Below are positions 42,682 through 49,610 of a DNA stretch of 52,662 nt, in pieces (position 1 is the stretch's first letter; each line of letters opens with the position of its first letter). Below the pieces are notes generated by a model, which saw only the letters and a program-made list of their open reading frames with translations, was not told the DNA's origin and did no database searches. Source of the DNA: an uncultured Saprospiraceae bacterium (GTDB lineage Bacteria > Bacteroidota > Bacteroidia > Chitinophagales > Saprospiraceae). The stretch is from the NCBI GenBank assembly GCA_937926205.1, contig CALEYL010000007.1, forward strand, positions 1-52,662, read 5' to 3'. The translations under genes and the position numbers were made by a program.

Positions 42682-42703
42682 AATCCAACCTAACATCCTT
42701 ACC

Positions 42704-44155
42704 ATGCAATCGAAAAAAAGAACGACTCGAAGAAATTTTCTCAAGACCGGGGCTGTTGTCGCCGGTGGATTTTTCATAGTGCCCAGGCACGTATTGGGGC
42801 GGGGTTTTCTTGCGCCCAGTGATAAACTCAACGTGGCAGCCATCGGCGCAGGGGGCAAAGGCGGAAGCGACATTGCCAATGCGTGGAACAACGGCGCCAA
42901 TAATGTTGTGGCCCTTTGCGATGTGGATGAAGCCCAGGCTAAGGGCAGTCGCAAAAAATTCCCCGAGGCCAAATTTTACAAAGATTTCCGGGTCATGCTG
43001 GAAGAGATGAAAGGCGATATCGATGCAGTCACCATCTCTACCCCCGACCACCAGCACGCCATCGCTGCCATGATTGCCATGCAATTGGGCAAACACGTTT
43101 ATGTGCAAAAACCGCTTACACATGACATTCAGGAGGCGCGAATGCTAACCGAAGCCGCCCATAAATACAAAGTGGTGACCCAAATGGGCAACCAGGGCGC
43201 CTCCAATCCTACACAAAAAATCATGATGGACTGGTTAGACCAGGGCCTCATCGGCAAAGTCGATGTTGTGCACATCTGGACAAACCGGCCCGTGTGGCCG
43301 CAAGGTATTCCCGTGCCGACAGACAAGCCCAAGCGCATCAAATCGATGAGTGCAACTGACTGGGATCTTTGGGTTGGCACAGCGCCCTGGGTAAACTACC
43401 ACCCGCTGTACCACCCCTTCAAGTGGCGGGGCTGGTGGGAATTCGGCACCGGCGCACTCGGGGATATGGGCTGCCACCTCATCGACCCGGCTTTCCGGGT
43501 GCTGGGTCTCGGCTATCCTACGGAAGTGGAATGCAGCGTGGGCCAGGTATTCATCAAAGACTGGACGCCGGAATACATTCCCGAAGGCTGCCCGCCTTCA
43601 TCTAATGTGCAATTGAAATTTCCGGCAACGGCCCGCAATGCTTCAGAAGTGACGATGCACTGGACAGACGGCGGCATCCGGCCCTTTCACCCTGAGTGGA
43701 TTCCCGCCAGCGAACCTCTGGCCGAAGCTGACAGCAGCAATGGAGTCATCATGATTGGCGAAAAAGGCGTGATGACTTGTGGCACTTACGGCAACGATCC
43801 GAAAATCTACCTGAAAAGCGGAGAAAAAATGGGCATGCCGGCCATTGAAAAAAATCCCCTGCCGGAGCACGGCCATAACGCCGCCTGGACGGAAGCCTGC
43901 AAAGCCGGTTATGGCAGCAAACAGCACGACGAACTGACCTCTTCTTTTGATTACGCCGGCCCGCTCACAGAAACCGTTCTGATGGGCAACCTGGCCATTC
44001 GCAGCTACAATTTGCGCAAAGCGAACAAAAATAAAAGCTTCGATTACGAAGGTCGCAAAAGGCTGCTTTGGGATGGGAAAAACATGAAGATTACCAATTT
44101 TGAGGATGCCAATCAGTTTGTTTCGCGGACTTATCGCCAGGGCTGGAAATTCTAG
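42704..44155 (+). CDS. Tat-exported Gfo/Idh/MocA-family oxidoreductase
   Basis: A 483-residue NAD(P)-type oxidoreductase. The N-terminus is a twin-arginine signal (T-R-R-N-F-L-K-T-G then V-V-A-G-G-F-F). The Rossmann fold follows (A-A-I-G-A-G-G-K-G, V-A-L-C-D-V-D). V-Q-K-P-L-T-H-D-I replaces the usual E-K-P motif, as in this exported subgroup. The C-terminal domain has W-W-E-F-G-T-G-A-L-G-D-M-G-C-H. Members are often sugar or cyclitol dehydrogenases, and exported forms probably keep a bound nucleotide. The substrate is unknown and no polysaccharide locus is next to it. It has its own promoter. Confidence 0.88.
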   Translation: MQSKKRTTRRNFLKTGAVVAGGFFIVPRHVLGRGFLAPSDKLNVAAIGAGGKGGSDIANAWNNGANNVVALCDVDEAQAKGSRKKFPEAKFYKDFRVMLEEMKGDIDAVTISTPDHQHAIAAMIAMQLGKHVYVQKPLTHDIQEARMLTEAAHKYKVVTQMGNQGASNPTQKIMMDWLDQGLIGKVDVVHIWTNRPVWPQGIPVPTDKPKRIKSMSATDWDLWVGTAPWVNYHPLYHPFKWRGWWEFGTGALGDMGCHLIDPAFRVLGLGYPTEVECSVGQVFIKDWTPEYIPEGCPPSSNVQLKFPATARNASEVTMHWTDGGIRPFHPEWIPASEPLAEADSSNGVIMIGEKGVMTCGTYGNDPKIYLKSGEKMGMPAIEKNPLPEHGHNAAWTEACKAGYGSKQHDELTSSFDYAGPLTETVLMGNLAIRSYNLRKANKNKSFDYEGRKRLLWDGKNMKITNFEDANQFVSRTYRQGWKF

Positions 44156-44213
44156 TGTCGTTTATGCCGTCTTTTGTATTCGGAATCGGCATGGTGCCAA
44201 ACCCCAAAATCAG

Positions 44214-44245
44214 TTGGTTGCACACGTAGAAATGCTTTAGCTTTG
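44214..44245 (+). promoter_or_regulatory. Bacteroidota-type promoter of the MFS gene
   Basis: TAGCTTTG (44238-44245) matches TAnnTTTG and TTG (44214-44216) is 21 bp upstream. The ATG is 23 bp downstream of the box. Confidence 0.6.
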
Positions 44246-44268
44246 CCGCGAATTTCAAAACAAGAATA

Positions 44269-45492
44269 ATGGCAGAGGCCCGCGGCAATGCGCTGATGTT
44301 TATTTTCATCACCATTCTGATCGACGTCATCGGGATTGGGATTATCATACCAGTGCTGCCGAAGTTGATTACAGAACTGACGGGTGGCGACATGAGCGTA
44401 GCGGCGCGGTACGGTGGGTGGCTTCTGTTTGCATACGCCATCATGCAATTCATCTTCTCGCCCATTATCGGCGGTCTCAGCGACCGCTATGGGCGCAGGC
44501 CGGTTTTGCTGCTTTCGCTCATGGGCCTGGGCATAGACTATTTGTTTCTGGCCCTTGCGCCTTCCATCGGATGGCTGTTTATCGGTCGCTTGCTGGCGGG
44601 TATCTCCGGCGCCAGTTTTACAACAGCGAGCGCTTACATTGCTGACGTGAGCCCTCCGGAAAAACGGGCGCAAAATTTTGGACTGATTGGCGCGGCTTTT
44701 GGCTTAGGCTTTATCATAGGCCCTGTTTTGGGCGGCTTGTTGGGGCATTTTGGCTCCCGGGTGCCGTTTTTTGCTGCGGCGGGCCTGTCCTTACTCAACT
44801 GGCTCTATGGCTATTTCATTTTGCCGGAATCCTTGTCGGTTGAAAACCGCCGTCCCTTCAACTGGAAGCGCGCGAATCCGGTTGGAAGCTTGCTGCAAAC
44901 GCGCCGCTACCCGGTTATTCTTGGGCTCATCGGTACTTTGCTATGCCTATACATTGCGGCACACGCCTCTCAGAGCACCTGGTCTTATTACACGATGGAA
45001 AAATTTGGCTGGGATGAAAAATGGGTGGGTTATTCTTTAGGATTTGTAGGACTTACCGTTGGTCTGGCGCAGGGGCTTTTGACCCGTGTGGTCATTCCCA
45101 AAATCGGCGCCGTACGTTCTGTTTTTATCGGGCTCAGCATTTCAGCAGTTGGCTATGTTTGTTTTGCTTTGGCAACGCAAGGCTGGATGATGTTTGCGTT
45201 TATGGTCCCGTTCGCATTGGGAGGCATCGCCGGACCCTCGCTTCAGGGCATCATTGCCGGTCAGGTTTCTCCCAGTGAACAAGGGGAACTGCAAGGGTCG
45301 CTCACCAGCCTCATCAGCGCGACCTCCATCATTGGACCCGTGTTGATGACGAGTCTCTTTTCCTGGTTCACTTCTAAATCAGCCCCTGTCTATTTCCCGG
45401 GCGCTCCTTTTATCATGGGCGCTTTTTTGACTGCATTGGGCCTTGTTCTGGCCATCAAACCGCTTAGAAAATACGGATTGGCCAAAAAATAG
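44269..45492 (+). CDS. MFS transporter, TetA/TCR-like
   Basis: A 407-residue twelve-helix major-facilitator antiporter. Motif A is G-G-L-S-D-R-Y-G-R-R-P in the loop between helices 2 and 3. The start F-I-F-I-T-I-L-I-D-V-I-G-I-G-I-I-I-P and the motif C region G-x-x-x-G-P-V-L-G-G belong to the tetracycline-resistance-like subfamily. Chromosomal Bacteroidota copies are generally uncharacterised, and sequence alone does not show resistance. No regulator gene is adjacent. It is convergent with the Ddl-PASTA gene, 7 bp apart. Confidence 0.88.
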   Translation: MAEARGNALMFIFITILIDVIGIGIIIPVLPKLITELTGGDMSVAARYGGWLLFAYAIMQFIFSPIIGGLSDRYGRRPVLLLSLMGLGIDYLFLALAPSIGWLFIGRLLAGISGASFTTASAYIADVSPPEKRAQNFGLIGAAFGLGFIIGPVLGGLLGHFGSRVPFFAAAGLSLLNWLYGYFILPESLSVENRRPFNWKRANPVGSLLQTRRYPVILGLIGTLLCLYIAAHASQSTWSYYTMEKFGWDEKWVGYSLGFVGLTVGLAQGLLTRVVIPKIGAVRSVFIGLSISAVGYVCFALATQGWMMFAFMVPFALGGIAGPSLQGIIAGQVSPSEQGELQGSLTSLISATSIIGPVLMTSLFSWFTSKSAPVYFPGAPFIMGAFLTALGLVLAIKPLRKYGLAKK

Positions 45493-45499
45493 GCTAACC

Positions 45500-48400
45500 T
45501 TAATTAAAATCATCGTTGTTCCCGTCTATCGGCGGCGACTCAGGCGTTTCTTCCACCGGACACCCTGAAGGTCGGTCCTGTACCAGATAGAGGTTAACCT
45601 GTTCGCCCATGCGCAACATCTGATCCGGGTCGAAAGCCGGCTCCTGTTTCCAGATATAGGCGGCACTGCGGTCGGCAACGTCACCGTAAATGGTTCCGAT
45701 GTTCAGATTCATGCTGCTGATGAGGAAAATCGCTTCTTCGTAGGTTTTACAAACCAGGTCGGGTATGGGCACCATGCCGGTATTGCGCACACTGACGACA
45801 AACTGCAGGGTACTTCCCTGTGGGATTTTGACGCCTTGTCTGAGGTCTTCGTCTGTGATCTTGCGGTCACCGTAAAAGAAGTGGATGATGGTATTTTCCT
45901 GTTGCTTGCTGTCGAACTGGCGTTCTTTGATTTCCGCTTTGATCTTCAGGCTGCGCAATTTCTTTTCGTATTGATAAAAATCGTAATTACCTACCAGGCT
46001 TGGCAGGGTAACCTCCGGCGCCTGGCTGCTGTAAAGACTCAGGTAGATCGTCCGGTTTTCCTTTACCCGCGAAAGGGGCCGGGGATCTTGCTGGAAGATT
46101 TCATAAGGTCTTTTATCCGGATCGAACACAGAGTCAATGACCACAATGGAAAAGCTCATGGCTTTGGCTTTGCGGCTTGCTTCACGCAGATCCATCCCGA
46201 TGTAATTGGGCACCTGAAGCGATTCCCCATGCCGGGTAAACCAGTTTAAGCCCATGCTCAATATCAGCACCAGACCACCCACGAAAACGACCATGGCCAA
46301 CAGGTTCATCAGAAAAGGCGTTGAAGCCAAAAAAACGGCTGCTTTTCCGGTTATGGTTCGAATGCCGTAGGTAATGTTTTCCCAGGTTGGTGGTTTTTCA
46401 CGCAGGGGTTCGTACTGCGGCAATGAGAGGTTGCCGTCGGCAGCAGCTTCCTGTCCCAGTTCCGATTCCGGTTGTTCGACAGTCCCTTCCATTGGCGCTT
46501 CCTGCACATTTGTCAGCCACTGCTCCGGAATGCTGTCAGCATGGGTTGGTGCTGCAGCCAAAGGGACAACAGGCGCACCGCTTTCACGCAATTTTCGCTC
46601 GAACGAAAACTCAAGAATCTGATCAATAAACTCGTAAGGCTTGTATCCGTTAAGCGCTGCCTGGTGGAAAATACAGGTGGCCGGCGTCATACCTGGCAGC
46701 GAATTGGCTTCAATGACCATTGTTTCTACGCGGTCATCTTCATAAATGCGTACAAAAGCATCAATGCGCGCATAGCCCTGAATGTCCAGAATGCGCGCTG
46801 CTTTTTCGAGCGATGCTTTTACCTGCGTCGCAATTTTTTCGTAGTGTACCGGATCGCTGTCGAAACGCGCCGGGGTGATGTTTTGGCCTTCGCCTGCCAG
46901 GAATTTTTCTTCCAGCGACAATACTTCACCGCTGGCTAAAGTTTCCGATGGTTCAAAAACCTCGTAGCGCAGGGTTCCGTCCGCATTAAAATGCGTGAGC
47001 ATGCCGCCGGTAACTTCAAGGAAGTGGTGTGCGCCGTTGCTTTTGACAAGGCTTTCAAAAAGGATTTCCTGCTTGCGCGGAAATTCTTCTTTTTGCTTCA
47101 GATGCAAAATGCGGCGCGCTTCTTCACCTTCCTGCCCCTCCGGTCGGAACATCAGGCGGGTATAAGCTTCCAGTTCGCTGCGGTGGTCAATGATTTTTAC
47201 GGCCGAGCTGCACCCGTCATCCACGGGTTTGGCAACGACCGGATATCCCAGCAAAGTTTCTATCCGGCTGAAAAAATCCTGCGGATTGGTCTCGTATTCT
47301 ACCTTTTTAGCCAGCAGTTGCTGAGCGATGGGGAACCCGTTTTTCTTGAGTGTCTGCAGGGTTCGGTATTTGTCAATCGTGATGCTGGAAGAGCGCACGC
47401 CGGAGCCGTTGTAGGGAATGCCTTTGCCATCCAGTTGCATTTGCAACTGCCCATCTTCCCCGGGGCGACCGTGAAGGGCTACAAATACGCCATCCACCAT
47501 TTGTTTCAGATCGTCGAAACTGAGACGCCTGGGGGCGAAAACCACATCGCGGGAAGCGTATTTCCCGGTAATGTCGGCACATTGCAGCTTGATAGCTTCA
47601 ACGACGGGGTGTAGTTTCCAATGCTCAATTTTATCGCGGATATCGTCGGCATTGTCCTTCAACATCAGGTTGATCGGGATTTGCCAGAGCTCGAAAGCTT
47701 TTTCATTGCCACTCAAAAAGACAGGAATGGGCTCGTATTTATCGGAGCTGGATAGTTTTTCAAAAATATTCCGCCCGCTTTCTACCGAAATATGCCTTTC
47801 GAAAGAATAGCCGCCCATGATGACGGCAATGCGCCTGCGCTGGGTAACAGATGCCTGCAGTGTTGCGATGTCTTTGTCGAGGCGCGTCATCAAAGCCCGG
47901 AAGTTCTCCTGAGCAGGTTGTTCTGCCAGGCGCTCCTGCAGGGAAGTCCGGATGATGTAGGTCAGGAATTGCGACGGATTGAGTCCGATTTCAGCAGCCT
48001 GATGGAAAAAGAAAGAAGAAGGCAACATGCCCGATGTCGTATTCGGATCATTCAGGATGATGCTCCCGTCTGCTTTGATAAAGCCGTCAATGCGGGCATA
48101 TACGTGAAAACCCAGGGTATGGAACAAACGCTCACATTCAGCGCGGATCGCGTTGATGTCGGATTCCGCGAGGTCAATCGGCGTAATTTTGCGGGAAAGC
48201 CCGGGCAGGTATTTTGAGCGGTAATCGTAAACCTCGGCCCCTTTTACGATTTCAGTCGGCGGCAAGGCTACTGCGCTGCCATCCTCTTTCCGGATGACAA
48301 TGCAGGAAAATTCTTTGCCGTGAATGAAGGCTTCGATGATCACCTGGCTTTCGTCGTGGTGGCTTTCCAGAATGAAGGCGCCGCCCTCCTGTTGCAGAGA

Positions 48401-49285
48401 CTCCGCCGTGTCATTCAGGTGCTTTAGCAAAGCTTCGGGGTGGTAAATGACTTTTGGTTCGCCGGAGCCGCTGACGAGCATTGGAAAACCGAGTCCGTCG
48501 CGAATATCTGTTAACAGGCGCAGGAACTCCACCCGCTCAAAAGCATCGCGATCCAGCCACTCACTGGCTGGTATTATTTCTCTGAAAAAGGCGCTGTTTA
48601 CGGCATTTTCAAATTCTTCGAGCCCCCCTTCTTCCTGCACAATAGAGACGCCAATGGAAGACCCCTGATTGGCAGGGCGGATGACGATGGGGAATCCGAC
48701 CGTTTGGATGGCGCGGTTGTAGGTTTCTTCGGCATGCGCTTTTTTCCAGACCTCGCGGTCGAGGATCATGATCGGCGGACTGGCAAAACCGAATTGCGGC
48801 ATGCTGGATTTCTGGAGTGCTTTGTCCATGCCGACCTGGCTGGGATGTACCCCGCTGCCGGTATATGGAATGCGCAAAGCTTCGAGTTCGCGCTGGATCT
48901 GGCCGTCTTCGCCATACTCGCCGTGAAGGGCCAGAAAAGCGATGTCCATGAGTTTGGGCAGCTCAGACGGCTTTAGTTTACGGCCAACTTTGGCGATGAG
49001 TGCTTCCTGGGTCGGTGCGCTTAAAGGCCCCAGACTTTCTGCGTAAATCTGAAATTTATTGGGTGACGGCGGCAACAAATCCACTGGTGGGTAAAAATCG
49101 CGGATACTGCCTTTGTATATGTATTGCCAGTCGAGCAAAATCAAGTTGCGCAGGCTGTCTACGAATATGGGAACCGGTTCGTAGAGGGCTTTATTGAGGT
49201 TGTCATAAACGGTGCGTCCGCCTGCAAAGGAGATTTCCCGTTCGCGGGAGGGGCCGCCAAAAAAAATACCAACTTTGATTTTCAT
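45500..49285 (-). CDS. Tandem D-Ala-D-Ala ligase fused to membrane segment and PASTA domains
   Basis: A 1261-residue fusion. Module 1 (about 1-465): ATP-grasp Ddl with F-F-G-G-P-S-R-E-R-E-I-S, A-L-H-G-E-Y-G-E-D-G and I-P-Y-T-G-S-G-V. Its metal motif reads N-D-P-N-T-T-S-G-M (D413, N415), where Ddl enzymes have E-I-N-T-x-P-G-M. Module 2 (about 480-915): M-G-G-Y-S-F-E-R-H-I-S, A-L-H-G-R-P-G-E-D-G and the more canonical E859-A-N-S-L-P-G-M-T. After a P/E-rich linker comes one membrane helix (about 985-1013), then three PASTA-like domains (about 1025-1088, 1092-1165, 1168-1235) beginning V-P-N-Y-I-G, L-P-S-L-V-G and I-P-D-L-V-C. Ddl makes the peptidoglycan dipeptide; PASTA domains bind wall fragments or beta-lactams. 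The layout puts ligase inside and sensor outside. The start is ATG 49283-49285. Confidence 0.9.
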   Translation of the reverse strand: MKIKVGIFFGGPSREREISFAGGRTVYDNLNKALYEPVPIFVDSLRNLILLDWQYIYKGSIRDFYPPVDLLPPSPNKFQIYAESLGPLSAPTQEALIAKVGRKLKPSELPKLMDIAFLALHGEYGEDGQIQRELEALRIPYTGSGVHPSQVGMDKALQKSSMPQFGFASPPIMILDREVWKKAHAEETYNRAIQTVGFPIVIRPANQGSSIGVSIVQEEGGLEEFENAVNSAFFREIIPASEWLDRDAFERVEFLRLLTDIRDGLGFPMLVSGSGEPKVIYHPEALLKHLNDTAESLQQEGGAFILESHHDESQVIIEAFIHGKEFSCIVIRKEDGSAVALPPTEIVKGAEVYDYRSKYLPGLSRKITPIDLAESDINAIRAECERLFHTLGFHVYARIDGFIKADGSIILNDPNTTSGMLPSSFFFHQAAEIGLNPSQFLTYIIRTSLQERLAEQPAQENFRALMTRLDKDIATLQASVTQRRRIAVIMGGYSFERHISVESGRNIFEKLSSSDKYEPIPVFLSGNEKAFELWQIPINLMLKDNADDIRDKIEHWKLHPVVEAIKLQCADITGKYASRDVVFAPRRLSFDDLKQMVDGVFVALHGRPGEDGQLQMQLDGKGIPYNGSGVRSSSITIDKYRTLQTLKKNGFPIAQQLLAKKVEYETNPQDFFSRIETLLGYPVVAKPVDDGCSSAVKIIDHRSELEAYTRLMFRPEGQEGEEARRILHLKQKEEFPRKQEILFESLVKSNGAHHFLEVTGGMLTHFNADGTLRYEVFEPSETLASGEVLSLEEKFLAGEGQNITPARFDSDPVHYEKIATQVKASLEKAARILDIQGYARIDAFVRIYEDDRVETMVIEANSLPGMTPATCIFHQAALNGYKPYEFIDQILEFSFERKLRESGAPVVPLAAAPTHADSIPEQWLTNVQEAPMEGTVEQPESELGQEAAADGNLSLPQYEPLREKPPTWENITYGIRTITGKAAVFLASTPFLMNLLAMVVFVGGLVLILSMGLNWFTRHGESLQVPNYIGMDLREASRKAKAMSFSIVVIDSVFDPDKRPYEIFQQDPRPLSRVKENRTIYLSLYSSQAPEVTLPSLVGNYDFYQYEKKLRSLKIKAEIKERQFDSKQQENTIIHFFYGDRKITDEDLRQGVKIPQGSTLQFVVSVRNTGMVPIPDLVCKTYEEAIFLISSMNLNIGTIYGDVADRSAAYIWKQEPAFDPDQMLRMGEQVNLYLVQDRPSGCPVEETPESPPIDGNNDDFN

Positions 49286-49332
49286 ATTGCGATGCTGCTC
49301 CTGTGGCTGTTGAAGGTTTTGAAACACAGCGG

Positions 49333-49340
49333 CAAATTTA
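49333..49340 (-). promoter_or_regulatory. -7 box candidate for the Ddl-PASTA gene
   Basis: TAAATTTG on the minus strand matches TAnnTTTG, 47 bp before the ATG. No -33 TTG at the expected distance. Confidence 0.45.
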
Positions 49341-49472
49341 GTGGAAAATCGGATAACTATTTATCAGATCGTTCACAATAGGTGTTTTCACAAGATGTTT
49401 TCACGAAGTGCCTTTTCGATTTGGATTTTCCTAAAGTGGGTTCATCGCCTGTATTCCTGACTAACGAACCAA

Positions 49473-49504
49473 ATGTTAACAAGTAGCCCAATCCTTGTTA
49501 ACAT
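49473..49504. promoter_or_regulatory. Possible operator: paired TGTTAACA palindromes
   Basis: ATGTTAACAAG (49473-49483) and CTTGTTAACAT (49494-49504) are exact inverted copies. Each holds the palindrome TGTTAACA, with centres 22 bp apart, about two helical turns. It lies in a divergent promoter region, fitting a dimeric regulator on one DNA face; a plain hairpin is the alternative. Confidence 0.4.
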
Positions 49505-49610
49505 GGCCTAATTGCACTCAAAAGCAACGCTTTTTTCTAAAATTTGTCCCTAATTTGCAGAAGATTAAGGATTCGCATCCAAATCAATCACTCACCAAAC
49601 CGACTGTTGT

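Larger units (their letters stand above)
42318..42703. other. 386-bp intergenic region with repeats and a promoter
   Basis: No gene is seen. In order it holds a CGGTAGACGG repeat joined to a CTGCCTGCCGG palindrome (42324-42369), a second GC-rich repeat (42402-42442), a 16-bp perfect inverted repeat (42519-42566), and the -7 box for the following oxidoreductase gene (42674-42681). Confidence 0.6.
49286..49610. other. 325-bp divergent promoter region
   Basis: This lies between the Ddl-PASTA gene (minus) and the DUF5916 gene (plus). No ORF of note. It contains a -7 box for the minus gene (49333-49340), a direct repeat TGTTTTCAC (near 49382 and 49397) and an 11-bp inverted repeat (49473-49504). 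Confidence 0.55.

Noticed and set aside
44269..45492. Acquired tetracycline-resistance gene
   Set aside because: It is TetA-like in subfamily only. There is no TetR regulator, IS or composition shift, and many Bacteroidota carry such chromosomal exporters.
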